Shown: positions 51,372 to 60,410 of the stretch, piece by piece
Layout: each line of letters opens with the position of its first letter
Position numbering within the stretch: position 1 is the stretch's first letter
Assembly: GCA_037439465.1 (NCBI GenBank)
Contig: JBBIVX010000010.1
Location: forward strand, 27,841 to 91,840
From: Parasulfuritortus sp037439465
GTDB lineage: Bacteria; Pseudomonadota; Gammaproteobacteria; Burkholderiales; Thiobacillaceae
Reading direction: 5' to 3'
Length of the DNA stretch: 64,000 bases
The notes under the pieces: generated by a model
Seen by the model: only the letters and a program-made list of their open reading frames with translations
What the model was told of the DNA's origin: nothing
Databases searched by the model: none
Position numbers and translations under genes: made by a program

Positions 51372-52815
51372 GGCATTGCTCCCCGAGTACACGCCGGGCC
51401 ACCGCCGCATCCGAGAACGGCCGGCGCTCGCCATGTACTTCCTGATACTCCTCATGGCCCTTGCCGGCGATCAGCACCACATCGTCCGGGCCGGCGCCGG
51501 CGATGGCCGCGGCGATGGCCGCGGCGCGCTCCAGTTGCACCGTCTGCCCGGCCGGCATGCCGGCCAGGATATCGGCGGCAATCGCCTCCGGGTCTTCGTT
51601 GCGCGGGTTGTCGCTGGTGATAATGACCGCATCCGCCAGTCGAGCCGCGACTTCACCCATGAGCGGGCGCTTACCCTTGTCGCGCCCGCCGCCGCAACCG
51701 AACACGCAAAGCAGGCGGCCACGGGCGAGATCGCGCAGGGTGGCGAGGGTCTTGTGCAGGGCGTCCGGGGTGTGGGCGTAATCGACGATCACCAGCGGCC
51801 GACCGGCGCCGCCCAAGCGCTGCATCCGCCCGGCCACCGGCCGCACCTGCGCCAGTGCGGCCAAGGCCTCGGGCAAAGGCAGCGCACTGGCCAGCAACAC
51901 ACCCAGACAGGCGAGCAGGTTGTCAGCATTGAAGCGGCCGATGAGTGGGCTCGTCAGCACGCCCCGTCCCCAGGGCGTCTCCACCGTGAAGCGCAGACCA
52001 TCGGCGCCGAGGACGAGATCGCTGCCGCGCACCTCGCCGGCGTCGAAGCCGTAACCGATGAATTCGGCCGGGCCGGCGCGGTGCGCGGCATACAACTGCC
52101 GGCCGAGTTCATCATCCAGGTTGAGTACCGCCCATTTCAGCCCCGGCCAATCGAACAGGCGCGTCTTGGCGCGGCCATAGGCGGCCATGTCGCCGTGGTA
52201 ATCGAGATGATCGCGGGTGAGATTGGTCAACACCGCCACATCGAAACTCACGCCCTCCACCCGACCTTGAGCGAGTGCGTGTGAAGAGACCTCCATGGCT
52301 ACGGCGGCGGCACCGGCATCGCGGTAGCCGGAGAGCAGGCCTTGCAGGGTGACGGCATCCGGCGTGGTATGGCTGGCGCCGGCGAGTGCCCCGGGGAAAC
52401 CGTTGCCGAGGGTGCCGATGACGGCAGTGCGGCGGCCAAGACCGCCGAGCGCCTCGGCCAGCCAGTGGCTGCACGAGGTCTTGCCGTTGGTGCCGGTGAT
52501 GCCAATCATCCACAGCGGATCGGCCGGGTTGCCCCACCAGGCGGCGGCCAGGGCCGGAGCCAAGGCCTTGAGGCCGGGCACTGGCATGTTGGGTGCATCA
52601 AGGCTCGCCGGCCAGGCATAACCGGCCGGCTCCCAAAGCACGGCGGCGGCCCCGACCTGAAGGGCGGCCGCAATGTGCTGGCGGCCGTCATGGGTGTCGC
52701 CCGGCATGGCCAGAAAAATCTCGCCCGGCTTCAGTCTGCGGCTGTCCGCGGCCAGTCCGCGCGCCTGCGGCGCCAGTCGGCGCACGGCACTCACCAGGGC
52801 GGGCGCGATGGTCAT
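51358..52815 (-). CDS. murE: UDP-MurNAc-L-Ala-D-Glu--meso-diaminopimelate ligase
   Basis: A 485-residue Mur ligase. D-S-R-R-L-K-P-G-E-I-F near residue 24, the ATP loop G-T-N-G-K-T-S near residue 109 and the substrate-specificity motif D-N-P-R near residue 405 are present. D-N-P-R indicates meso-diaminopimelate rather than lysine as the third residue, as in other Gram-negatives. ATGA overlap with ftsI. Confidence 0.97.
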   Translation of the reverse strand: MTIAPALVSAVRRLAPQARGLAADSRRLKPGEIFLAMPGDTHDGRQHIAAALQVGAAAVLWEPAGYAWPASLDAPNMPVPGLKALAPALAAAWWGNPADPLWMIGITGTNGKTSCSHWLAEALGGLGRRTAVIGTLGNGFPGALAGASHTTPDAVTLQGLLSGYRDAGAAAVAMEVSSHALAQGRVEGVSFDVAVLTNLTRDHLDYHGDMAAYGRAKTRLFDWPGLKWAVLNLDDELGRQLYAAHRAGPAEFIGYGFDAGEVRGSDLVLGADGLRFTVETPWGRGVLTSPLIGRFNADNLLACLGVLLASALPLPEALAALAQVRPVAGRMQRLGGAGRPLVIVDYAHTPDALHKTLATLRDLARGRLLCVFGCGGGRDKGKRPLMGEVAARLADAVIITSDNPRNEDPEAIAADILAGMPAGQTVQLERAAAIAAAIAGAGPDDVVLIAGKGHEEYQEVHGERRPFSDAAVARRVLGEQCHATP

Positions 52816-54539
52816 ATCGCCTCACCCACCACCTCGCCAGGCGCGGCCGGCAAGTCCACCAGGGGAGCGTCAGGCGGCAGCGCCATGAAGCGCAGCGCCG
52901 CCGCCATGACGCGGGAAAAGACCGGTGCCGCCACCAGACCGCCGTAATAGTCCTTGCCGCCTGGCTCGTCGATCATCACCGCCACCACCAGGCGCGGATC
53001 GGATACCGGCGCCAGGCCGACGAATGAGGCGATGTATTTGTCGGCGGCATAGTTGCCGCCCACCAGTTTGTGGGCGGTACCGGTCTTGCCGGCGACGCGG
53101 TAGCCGACGATGCGTGCCTGCGGTGCCGTGCCGCCGGGCTGGGTCACCGACTCCAGCATGGCCAGCAGGTTCTGTGCGCTCGCCGCCGACATGACGCGCG
53201 TGCCGCCGACGGCCTCGGTGCGCTTCACCACGGTCAGCTTCGGCAGCACGCCGCCATTGGCGAAAGCGCCATAGGCGCGCGCCAATTGCAACAGGCTGAC
53301 CGACAGCCCATGGCCATAGGCCATGGTGGCCTTTTCGATGGGGCGCCAACTGGCATAGGGACGCAGGCGGCCACCGGCCTCGCCGGGGAAACCGGAGGCG
53401 GGCGGCGTGCCGAAACCGATCTGATTGAGCGCGTGCCAGTAGTCCTCGGATTTCATCTCCAGGGCGATCTTGGCAGCCGCCACATTGCTGGAGACCTTGA
53501 TGGCCTCGGCGACGCTGAGCACCCCTTTGGGATGCACATCGGCGATCCGCTTGTCACCGACCATGAACCAGCCGGGGCCGGTGTCGATCTGGCTTTGCGG
53601 TTTGACAACACCCGCCTCCAGCGCCGCCGTCACCAGGAAAGGTTTCATGGTGGAGCCCGGTTCGAAGACATCGGTTACCACCCGGTTGCGGCAGAGGTCG
53701 CGATTCACGCCGGCGCGATTGTTGGGGTTGTAGGAAGGAAAGTTGGCCAGCGCCAGGACTTCACCGCTACGCGCGTCCAGCGCCACCAGGGCGCCGGCGC
53801 GCGCACGATTGGCCATGACGGCGGCCGCCAGTTCGCGGTAGGCGACATATTGCAGTTGCAGATCGAGGCTGAGGGTGAGGTCGCGGCCGGGTCTGGGCGG
53901 GCGCACCAGTTCCAGTTCGTCGATGATGTTATTGCGGTTATCGCGCACTACGCGCTTGGCGCCAGATCCACCCGCCAGCCAGGATTGATAGGCGTATTCC
54001 AAGCCCTCCAGGCCCTTGTCGTCGACCCCGGTCATGCCCAGCACCTGGCCCATGACTTCCCCCGCCGGATAGTAGCGGCGGTACTCGGGCAGGCCATACA
54101 CCCCCTTGATGCCCAACGCCAGCGCCGCCACGGCCTGCTCGGGCGGCAACTGCCTCTTGAGATAGATGAAGGACTTGGTCTTGTCGCCCAGCGCCCGCGC
54201 CAGTGGGCCCACCTCCAGGTCGAGGCTTGCCGCCAACGCGCGAATTTGCGCGGGCGCCGTCTCCACCTCGCGCGGGTTTGCCCAGATCGACTCCACCGGC
54301 GTGCTAATGGCCAGGGGTTCGCCGCGGCGGTCGGTGATCATGCCGCGGTGCGCCTGTATCTCGACGATGCGCTGGATGCGCTTGTCGCCCTGACGGTTGA
54401 GAAAATCGGTCTGCCACCCCTGCAGATAGGCGGCACGGGCCGTCAGGGCGGCATAGCCGGCAAAGATCAGGACCAGCACGAAACGCATGCGCCCACGTTG
54501 CAGATCGCGCGGCAAAATAGGGTTGGCGCGTCGCCTCAT
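52812..54539 (-). CDS. ftsI: septal penicillin-binding protein 3 FtsI
   Basis: A 575-residue class B PBP that cross-links septal peptidoglycan. A short Arg-rich cytoplasmic tail and a membrane helix (about 18-38) lead into the pedestal domain with R-G-x-I-x-D-R-x-G-type sequence (R-G-M-I-T-D-R-R-G-E). The transpeptidase motifs are S-x-x-K in G-S-T-M-K-P-F near residue 300, S-S-N in K-V-S-S-N-V near residue 352 and K-T-G-T near residue 485. Overlaps ftsL by four bases. Confidence 0.97.
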   Translation of the reverse strand: MRRRANPILPRDLQRGRMRFVLVLIFAGYAALTARAAYLQGWQTDFLNRQGDKRIQRIVEIQAHRGMITDRRGEPLAISTPVESIWANPREVETAPAQIRALAASLDLEVGPLARALGDKTKSFIYLKRQLPPEQAVAALALGIKGVYGLPEYRRYYPAGEVMGQVLGMTGVDDKGLEGLEYAYQSWLAGGSGAKRVVRDNRNNIIDELELVRPPRPGRDLTLSLDLQLQYVAYRELAAAVMANRARAGALVALDARSGEVLALANFPSYNPNNRAGVNRDLCRNRVVTDVFEPGSTMKPFLVTAALEAGVVKPQSQIDTGPGWFMVGDKRIADVHPKGVLSVAEAIKVSSNVAAAKIALEMKSEDYWHALNQIGFGTPPASGFPGEAGGRLRPYASWRPIEKATMAYGHGLSVSLLQLARAYGAFANGGVLPKLTVVKRTEAVGGTRVMSAASAQNLLAMLESVTQPGGTAPQARIVGYRVAGKTGTAHKLVGGNYAADKYIASFVGLAPVSDPRLVVAVMIDEPGGKDYYGGLVAAPVFSRVMAAALRFMALPPDAPLVDLPAAPGEVVGEAI

Positions 54540-54811
54540 GGCGTCGCCTCCGGATCCTTCAGCACATGCACCTGTTTCACTTCGGGCACCACCATCTGCA
54601 GTTGGCTATGCGCAATCTGCTCGATGCGGGCGTGCATGGCCCAGGTGCTCTGCTCAAGTTGCAGCCGGCCCCATTGCACATCGAGATCGCGCCCCTGTTT
54701 TTCCATGGTCTGCAGTTCCACAAACAAATTGCGCGCCTGGTGGCGCGCGGTGACGACGGCGAGGGCGCAAACAGACAGGAGCACAGCGAGCAACAGATTC
54801 AGCTTGAGCAT
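54536..54811 (-). CDS. ftsL: cell division protein FtsL
   Basis: A 91-residue bitopic protein: membrane helix at about residues 4-22, then a coiled-coil periplasmic part with heptad leucines (residues 28-70). It forms the FtsQLB complex. Sequence is weakly conserved, so size, topology and position between rsmH and ftsI carry the assignment. The start overlaps rsmH by 13 bases. Confidence 0.92.
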   Translation of the reverse strand: MLKLNLLLAVLLSVCALAVVTARHQARNLFVELQTMEKQGRDLDVQWGRLQLEQSTWAMHARIEQIAHSQLQMVVPEVKQVHVLKDPEATP

Positions 54812-55758
54812 CTCCCCTCCGTCCGTTCCGCCACCCGCAAGACCGCGCTGCGCGCCCTGGGATTGCGCTCCACTTCGCTCGCGCCCGCCCGCACGGCACG
54901 CCCGACAACACGCAGGCAGCCGGGGGCAATGTCCCTGGCCGGCACGGGTATCTCCGGCGGGAGCGTTTCGCCCTGGGCGGCAGCGCGCATGAATCGCTTG
55001 ACCATCCGGTCCTCCAGGGAATGAAAGCTGATCACCGCCAACCGTCCACCCGGCCGCAAGAGCCCGACAGCCTGCGGCAACGCCGCCGCCAGTTCTTCAA
55101 GCTCGCTGTTAATGTGAATCCGCACAGCCTGAAAGGTACGGGTTGCCGGATCCTGGCCTCGCTCGCGGGTATGCACTGCGCCCGCGACCACTTGCGCCAG
55201 TTGGCGGGTAGTGGCCAGAGGCCGCTGGACTCGTGTCGCGACAATCGCTCTTGCAACCGACTTAGCAAACCGTTCTTCGCCATAGTCCCGGATCACTCGC
55301 GCAATTTCCGGCTCCGACGCCGTATTCAACCAGGTCGCCGCGTTCTCGCCTCGTGTCGTGTCCATGCGCATATCCAGAGGCGCATCGACCCGAAAGCTGA
55401 AACCCCGCTCCGGGGTGTCCAATTGCGGACTCGACATGCCGAGATCGAACAGCACCCCATCCACGGCCATCAGCGCCGCTCGCTTCGCCACTTCTGCCAG
55501 GCGACTGAAGGCCGCATGCGTGATGGCAAAGCGCGAATCGTCCCAGGTCTGCGCCGCCGCCACCGCCGCCGGATCGCGGTCCATGGCCAGTACCCTGCCC
55601 TTCGGCCCCAGCCTGTCGAGAATGGCCCGACTGTGACCACCGCGCCCGAAAGTGGCGTCCACGTAGACCCCTTCCGGCCGCAGATTCAAGGCGGCCAGGG
55701 TTTCGCTCAACATGACCGGGATATGCGCCCCGGCAACAGGTACCGCGGCGGCGGTCAC
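54799..55758 (-). CDS. rsmH: 16S rRNA (cytosine-1402-N4)-methyltransferase RsmH
   Basis: A 319-residue SAM-dependent enzyme (formerly MraW). H-I-P-V-M-L-S-E-T near residue 12, the SAM loop V-D-A-T-F-G-R-G-G-H-S near residue 33, D-L-G-M-S-S-P-Q-L-D near residue 106 and S-F-H-S-L-E-D-R near residue 252 are family signatures. Translation begins at GTG in a GTGA overlap with mraZ. Confidence 0.97.
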   Translation of the reverse strand: MTAAAVPVAGAHIPVMLSETLAALNLRPEGVYVDATFGRGGHSRAILDRLGPKGRVLAMDRDPAAVAAAQTWDDSRFAITHAAFSRLAEVAKRAALMAVDGVLFDLGMSSPQLDTPERGFSFRVDAPLDMRMDTTRGENAATWLNTASEPEIARVIRDYGEERFAKSVARAIVATRVQRPLATTRQLAQVVAGAVHTRERGQDPATRTFQAVRIHINSELEELAAALPQAVGLLRPGGRLAVISFHSLEDRMVKRFMRAAAQGETLPPEIPVPARDIAPGCLRVVGRAVRAGASEVERNPRARSAVLRVAERTEGRCSS

Positions 55759-56225
55759 AAGGAAAAGCCCTTGAGCCCATCCGGCACCTCACCCTTGCGC
55801 ATGGCCTCATCGAGCTGCGCCGGCAGATTGGCCACGGCATCGCACTGGGCCTGCCACGCCCTTGCCTCCCAAATCTCGAACTTGTTGCCCTGACCGAGGA
55901 GTACGACATCACGCTCCAGATGCGCCCGTTCGCGCAGCAGGACCGGCAGCAAAATGCGGCCGGCACTGTCCAGTTCCAGGTCGGTGGCCGAACCCACCAG
56001 CAGACGCTGCATCTGCCGGCTCAATGGGTCGAAACTGGGCAAGGCATTGAGTTTCTGTTCAATGGGCTCCCACTCGGGAAAAGGGTAAAGCAGAAGACAG
56101 CCGCAAGGATCGAGCGTCACGACCACGCGCCCGCCGCAGCGCTGCATGAGCATGTCGCGATACTTGGTCGGTATGGCGAGTCGGCCCTTACCATCCAAAG
56201 CGATTGGGCTTGGTCCACGAAACAT
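55755..56225 (-). CDS. mraZ: transcriptional regulator MraZ
   Basis: A 156-residue protein with two AbrB-like swapped-hairpin domains. Each carries the D-x-K/A-G-R signature: L-D-G-K-G-R-L-A-I-P-T near residue 10 and L-D-S-A-G-R-I-L-L-P near residue 87. MraZ forms rings and represses the mra operon by binding repeated TGGGN-type boxes. Four such boxes lie 23-57 bases ahead of this gene, supporting autoregulation. The ATG at 56225 gives the standard N-terminus M-F-R-G; the longer frame is rejected because it would translate the boxes themselves. Confidence 0.96.
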   Translation of the reverse strand: MFRGPSPIALDGKGRLAIPTKYRDMLMQRCGGRVVVTLDPCGCLLLYPFPEWEPIEQKLNALPSFDPLSRQMQRLLVGSATDLELDSAGRILLPVLLRERAHLERDVVLLGQGNKFEIWEARAWQAQCDAVANLPAQLDEAMRKGEVPDGLKGFSL

Positions 56226-56247
56226 TGACGCCGCAAGGGTCCAGTGT

Positions 56248-56282
56248 CTCCACAAAAACCCTTTTTCCTCCATTTTCCCCCA
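56248..56282 (-). promoter_or_regulatory. four MraZ-binding boxes
   Basis: On the minus strand, TGGGG, TGGAG, AGGGT and TGGAG start at 56282, 56272, 56262 and 56252, an exact 10-bp period that puts them on one face of the helix. E. coli MraZ binds TGGGN repeats separated by five bases, the same geometry. The boxes lie just downstream of the predicted start site, suitable for repression. Confidence 0.75.
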
Positions 56283-56292
56283 CAGTGCGGCC

Positions 56293-56322
56293 ACTATAGA
56301 AAAAGAAATCGTCTGCCGTCAA
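56293..56322 (-). promoter_or_regulatory. mra (dcw cluster) sigma-70 promoter
   Basis: TTGACG (56317-56322) and TATAGT (56293-56298) with an 18-base spacer, each five of six matches, on the minus strand. Transcription would start near 56286, about 60 bases ahead of mraZ and immediately before the MraZ boxes. Confidence 0.75.
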
Positions 56323-56569
56323 GCGGAATCGCGGCATTTTTTCAATGACAACAACTACTTACAAAGGCGTGGCGGCCACCCGTAATTCCAATTTTAATAA
56401 TTGACTACACGCCATACTTAAAGTAACGCATTAAAAACAGAGGGCACTCGTGGTTGTAATGAAGGCAAGATGGCTGGTGTTCTTTGCTGAGGCCGCCCGC
56501 TACGGCGTGCGGTGTATCGAGATTCTGACGCGCAATCGTTCTGGATTTGCCCTAAAACAGGTGGCGGGT

Positions 56570-57874
56570 TCATTTAATCAAATATTTTTTCATTTTCTCC
56601 CAAAGACTCTTGCGGCTGATACCTAACTGGGTGGCGGTTTCGGTGATGCGACCGGCATTGGCGGCGAGCGCCTCGACGATGTGGCGGCGCTCGCTGGCGG
56701 CAACATGATCCGCCAGGGTGCGCGCAGCCTCCCGGCTGCCGCCGTCATCGCTGACGCCGAACAGGTCATTTGCGCTGAATTCCGGCGCCGCGCTCAAGAC
56801 AAAGGCACGCTCCAGACAATGGCGCAACTCACGCACATTGCCCGGCCATGACGCCGTCAGCAACGCTGTTTTAGCGCCAGCATCAAGGCGACGTACCGCG
56901 CCGCCGTTCGAGAGTTCCGCCAGGAATTGCTCGGCCAACCAGAGTATGTCCTCTTGCCGCTCGCGCAATGGCGGCACATCGATTTGTATGACATGGATAC
57001 GGTAATACAGGTCTTCCCGAAAACCGCCGGTCTCAACCATCTTCTTCAGATCGCGATTGGTGGCGCAGATCAGGCGGATGTCGACCGGGATCGGCTTTTC
57101 GCCGCCGACGCGCATGATGCTGCGCTCCTGAATGGCGCGCAGCAGCTTGACCTGCATCGCCAGCGACATTTCGCCGATTTCATCGAGCAGCAGGGTACCG
57201 CCGTCGGCTAGCTCAAAACAGCCGCGGCGCTGCGACACAGCGCCGGTAAAGGCGCCTTTTTCGTGACCGAAAAGCTCCGCCTCCATCAAGGTCTCGCTGA
57301 TTGCCGCGCAATTCACGGCGACGAAGGGCTGGGTCTTGCCGGCGCTCGCGACATCATGCAGCGCACGGGCGACGACTTCCTTGCCAACTCCGGATTCGCC
57401 GGTGATGAGCACGGTACGGGCATTGGCCGCCACCCGCGGCAACATCGCCTCGATGGAGCGCATGGCGCTGGAGATACCAAGTTGGCGGTAACTATGTTCG
57501 AGCGGCGCTGCGCGGGCGCACAGGTCACGCACCTTGCCCATCAGCATGGGTATGTCGAGCGGCTTGCTCAGGTAGTCTTCGGCACCCAGCTTGAGTAACC
57601 TTACCGCCTGATCGATGGCGCCATGGCCGGTAATAAACAGGAAGGGCGGCAACGGCTGCCCGGAGGCAAGCAATTCGGCATATAGTTGTTCGCCAGACAT
57701 ATCCGGCAGGCGGATATCGCTGATGACGAGCGCGTAGCGTTTGTTACGGATAGGCTGTAATACCTCCCTGCCACGCTGCAACCAATCGCAGTCGTAGCCC
57801 TCCATGCCCAAACGCTCGACCAGCGCCTCGCCCATGATGGCGTCATCTTCGATCAGACAGATGCTGGGTTTCAT
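56570..57874 (-). CDS. NtrC-family sigma-54-dependent response regulator
   Basis: A 434-residue activator with three domains. Receiver (about 1-120): acidic pair E-D-D at residues 8-10, phospho-Asp in V-I-S-D-I-R-L-P-D near residue 54, Lys in Y-L-S-K-P-L. AAA+ domain (about 135-365): Walker A G-E-S-G-V-G-K-E, the sigma-54 contact loop G-A-F-T-G-A, Walker B G-G-T-L-L-L-D-E-I-G and R-fingers in F-R-E-D-L-Y-Y-R. C-terminal Fis-type helix-turn-helix: G-R-I-T-E-T-A-T-Q-L-G-I-S-R-K-S-L. It overlaps the kinase gene by four bases. Its likely target is the divergent redox operon, which has tandem palindromes and a sigma-54 promoter. Confidence 0.93.
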   Translation of the reverse strand: MKPSICLIEDDAIMGEALVERLGMEGYDCDWLQRGREVLQPIRNKRYALVISDIRLPDMSGEQLYAELLASGQPLPPFLFITGHGAIDQAVRLLKLGAEDYLSKPLDIPMLMGKVRDLCARAAPLEHSYRQLGISSAMRSIEAMLPRVAANARTVLITGESGVGKEVVARALHDVASAGKTQPFVAVNCAAISETLMEAELFGHEKGAFTGAVSQRRGCFELADGGTLLLDEIGEMSLAMQVKLLRAIQERSIMRVGGEKPIPVDIRLICATNRDLKKMVETGGFREDLYYRIHVIQIDVPPLRERQEDILWLAEQFLAELSNGGAVRRLDAGAKTALLTASWPGNVRELRHCLERAFVLSAAPEFSANDLFGVSDDGGSREAARTLADHVAASERRHIVEALAANAGRITETATQLGISRKSLWEKMKKYLIK

Positions 57875-59325
57875 AGAGTCGAGCCCTGCAACGGCAAAGT
57901 CACGACAAACCGCGTTTCACCATCCTGCCCGCCGGCAATGATCTGGCCATTCAGTTGAGTCACGATTTGATAGGTCACCCACAGCCCGAGGCCATGACCG
58001 CCCTCGCGGCCTGCAACGAAAGGTTCGAACAGGTGTTTGCGCACTGCCTCGGGCAATGGCTCGCCGGTGTTTGTGACGGTGAGCCTAAGCGCCTTTTCCG
58101 TGTGGATTGCTTCCATCATTATGTGTCCGTCCGCATTGGTGGCCTGAACGGCATTGAGCAGCAGATTGATGAGTATCTGACGCACCAGCCCCGCCGACAA
58201 ACTGGACACTTCGGGCATATCGCAATGCCAGTCGAGCTTGATGCGCTTTTTCCTGATCTGGGGTTCGATCAGGGTATGCACGTCGACGCAGTCTTGTTTG
58301 GTCAGCCGCCGGGCAGGCACACGCGCCTCAACGAGCAGGGCGCCGACTGTTTCGGCGATTTGTTGCAAGCCACGCTCAAGCAGAGCGGCGGTTTTCGTCG
58401 TGGCCGTGTCAAGCTGACCGCGCTGCTTCAGGGTGTCGAGCGCCATGAGCATGCCGCCGAGTGGGTTGTTGACCTCATGGGCAATGCCGGAGGCCAGTCT
58501 TCCCACTGCGGCCAGCCGCTCGGTGCGTACCATCTCTTGTTCCAGCAGGGTCTTTTCGTTCAATGCGGCCGCCGCTTTACGATAGGCCGCGAATAATTGC
58601 CCCAGTTCATCGCGATAACTGTAGTTTTCCGCGGTGGGCAACGGCACAGGTTTGCCTTGCATCATGGCATCCATGCCACGCGCCAAGTCGACCAAAGGCT
58701 CTGCCATACGCCGTCCCCAGTACCAATTGATAGGCAGTATGACAGCGACCACCAGCAAACCGATCAGCATACTGCGCACAGTCATATCTAGAAAACGCTG
58801 CCAAAAGGCGGCCTGATCGTGGGAGATGACCAGTATGCCGATCTGCCGGCCGGCCTCGGCGATCGGTGTGGCGATATAGTAATGGCGCGCCTCCGGGAAG
58901 TCATAAGCACGCGTCATCGTCAACGGCGCCAGGCGCAGTTCGGTCGCCAATCGGCGATATTCCGGGCCGATACTGGCCATATCCGATAACGTCGGCAGCT
59001 CTCCCGGATCACTGGCGACGAGGATCTGCATGGCGTCGTTGACCACGAAGATCGATTCGGCTTCCAGTGGGTTGTTTTTGAGTTCGCTATGGAATGGTGC
59101 GTGCACGATTTCGAAAGCGCGCCATAGATCATCGTGCAGCAGGGCGGGGAACAGGGTCTTCGCCAGGGTTTGACCTAGGCTTTCCGAGCTAATGAAAAGG
59201 TCCTGCTTCAGATCGTCATAAGCGCGGAACAGCAGAGCGGTCGAGATCGCCAGCGCGGAGGCAACGATGAGCAGACTGCCCCACAGCGGTATCTTGTGCC
59301 GCAGGCTGAGATCGAAAACGCCCAT
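57871..59325 (-). CDS. membrane sensor histidine kinase
   Basis: A 484-residue kinase. Membrane helix 1 at about 13-33, a periplasmic domain of about 145 residues, membrane helix 2 at about 180-202, HAMP, then the dimerisation and phosphoacceptor segment G-I-A-H-E-V-N-N-P-L-G-G (His near residue 281) and the ATPase domain with N-L-L-L-N-A-V-Q-A-T (N box) and H-G-L-G-L-W-V (G2). The G1 glycine box is shortened to V-T-N-T-G-E-P. The N-N-P-L form of the H box is typical of partners of NtrC-type regulators. TAATG junction with the upstream PhnD-like gene and ATGA with the regulator show one operon. Confidence 0.92.
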   Translation of the reverse strand: MGVFDLSLRHKIPLWGSLLIVASALAISTALLFRAYDDLKQDLFISSESLGQTLAKTLFPALLHDDLWRAFEIVHAPFHSELKNNPLEAESIFVVNDAMQILVASDPGELPTLSDMASIGPEYRRLATELRLAPLTMTRAYDFPEARHYYIATPIAEAGRQIGILVISHDQAAFWQRFLDMTVRSMLIGLLVVAVILPINWYWGRRMAEPLVDLARGMDAMMQGKPVPLPTAENYSYRDELGQLFAAYRKAAAALNEKTLLEQEMVRTERLAAVGRLASGIAHEVNNPLGGMLMALDTLKQRGQLDTATTKTAALLERGLQQIAETVGALLVEARVPARRLTKQDCVDVHTLIEPQIRKKRIKLDWHCDMPEVSSLSAGLVRQILINLLLNAVQATNADGHIMMEAIHTEKALRLTVTNTGEPLPEAVRKHLFEPFVAGREGGHGLGLWVTYQIVTQLNGQIIAGGQDGETRFVVTLPLQGSTL

Positions 59326-60215
59326 TAATACTCGCCAAAGGCGTGCATCATCTTTGCCACATCATCATACATGTGCTTGTCGCCGACGACGAAGCCATCG
59401 ATATTGAGAAAATCAAGCAGGCGCTTGCCGATCAGTTCATCGCGCATACCGAGCAGCGCCGCCTGCATGGCCCGATAATCCTCCTCGGCCACGGCATGGT
59501 GAGCGACGAAAGGGGGGAATCCATACTCCACTGACTTGGTAATGATGCGCGTCTTGGCCGTAATGTCCGGCCGCAATCTGGACAGCGTATCCCAGACATA
59601 ACTGTCGACCGCGGCACCTTGAGCGAGGCCTGTGGCAACCGCCTCGATCGCCTTGCGATGCGACCAGGTAAAAAATGTTTTGCGGAAGAAGCGAGCCGGG
59701 TCTTCGCCCAATTGGCGTACCTGGTAACGCGGGGAGAGGTAGCCGGTATTGGAATAAGGATCAGCGTACGCAAAGACGGCGCCCTTCAAATCCCGCATGT
59801 CCCTGCGGGCCCTATCGTTTGCGCGCACGATCAGATAAGACCTGTAAAACGGCCTTCCCTGGTTCAGTGGTACTGCCAGAAGCCGCACCTCATCCTTGAG
59901 GTACACGAAGGGATAGTCGCAAATCCAGGCAAAATCGAGTTTGTCGAGCCGCAGCAAATCCATGGTCTCACGATAACTATCACGCATCACGAACTCCACT
60001 TGGCGCTTGAGTTTCGCCTCGAGATAGCGCCGCCATTCCTCCAACATGCCATATTCGTCATGCACAAATGCCGGGGTCAAGCCCACCCGCAAGGGTTTTA
60101 CGCCGCCCCAGGCCGTCGACGCATAGCCGCCATGAAACATGGCCAGCGCAGAGAGCCATCCCAAAATCTGGCGCCGCCGCACATCAAAACGCACTGAAAT
60201 TGTTTTGCTAAGCAT
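59325..60215 (-). CDS. PhnD-like periplasmic substrate-binding protein of the sensory operon
   Basis: A 296-residue exported protein of the phosphate/phosphonate-binding fold. The N-terminus has R-R-R-Q-I-L-G-W-L-S-A-L-A, a possible twin-arginine signal, then L-R-V-G-L-T-P-A-F-V near residue 46, F-A-W-I-C-D-Y-P-F-V-Y near residue 95, A-Y-A-D-P-Y-S-N-T-G-Y near residue 147 and A-V-D-S-Y-V-W near residue 205, where the family binds its anion. No ABC permease or ATPase accompanies it; instead a kinase and regulator follow, so it is probably a ligand sensor, as for ArxX or the sensor half of TtrS. The start at 60215 is preferred (GGGAG upstream) over an in-frame one 24 codons earlier that would read through a palindrome. 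Confidence 0.87.
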   Translation of the reverse strand: MLSKTISVRFDVRRRQILGWLSALAMFHGGYASTAWGGVKPLRVGLTPAFVHDEYGMLEEWRRYLEAKLKRQVEFVMRDSYRETMDLLRLDKLDFAWICDYPFVYLKDEVRLLAVPLNQGRPFYRSYLIVRANDRARRDMRDLKGAVFAYADPYSNTGYLSPRYQVRQLGEDPARFFRKTFFTWSHRKAIEAVATGLAQGAAVDSYVWDTLSRLRPDITAKTRIITKSVEYGFPPFVAHHAVAEEDYRAMQAALLGMRDELIGKRLLDFLNIDGFVVGDKHMYDDVAKMMHAFGEY

Positions 60216-60236
60216 GAGCCGGCTCCCGTCAGCAAG

Positions 60237-60252
60237 GTTACGCAATAGTAAC
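60237..60252. promoter_or_regulatory. upstream activator palindrome, distal copy
   Basis: GTTAC-GCAATA-GTAAC, a perfect 5-bp inverted repeat with a six-base centre. It is repeated 43 bp downstream with the same arms and spacing. Its centre is about 118 bp ahead of the predicted sigma-54 start and 29 bp ahead of the divergent PhnD-like gene. Confidence 0.75.
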
Positions 60253-60279
60253 GTCTTCGCAGTGCGCTCAACAACCACC

Positions 60280-60295
60280 GTTACCAATAAGTAAC
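60280..60295. promoter_or_regulatory. upstream activator palindrome, proximal copy
   Basis: GTTAC-CAATAA-GTAAC, same arms and spacing as the distal copy; centre-to-centre distance 43 bp, about four helical turns, so both face the same side. Its centre is near -75 relative to the predicted start, the usual place for an NtrC-type activator. Confidence 0.75.
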
Positions 60296-60336
60296 CAGCC
60301 CCAATAAAAATCCAGGGATATCAATTTGTTGGGATC

Positions 60337-60352
60337 AGGCATGAAACATGCT
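60337..60352 (+). promoter_or_regulatory. sigma-54 promoter of the cytochrome-molybdoenzyme operon
   Basis: AGGCATG-AAAC-ATGCT matches the sigma-54 consensus TGGCACG-N4-TTGCW at the invariant GG (60338-60339) and GC (60350-60351), with the required ten bases between. Transcription would start near 60363, about 48 bases ahead of the first cytochrome gene. Confidence 0.75.
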
Positions 60353-60410
60353 CATTTAGTCTCGAAGAAGGTCCTTCTCGATTTTTGCAACTGACTTGGA
60401 GATTTAAATC

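Larger units (their letters stand above)
56226..56569. other. non-coding region between the NtrC-type gene and mraZ
   Basis: Holds the mra promoter and MraZ boxes (56248-56322). The rest (56323-56569) is AT-rich around 56340-56450 and shows no convincing gene or terminator on either strand; a 55-codon plus-strand frame at 56459-56626 has no ribosome site and runs into the NtrC-type gene. Confidence 0.7.

Noticed and set aside
56459..56626. 55-codon plus-strand frame between the NtrC-type gene and mraZ
   Set aside because: No ribosome site or convincing promoter, overlaps the 3' end of the NtrC-type gene, and has no recognisable protein features.
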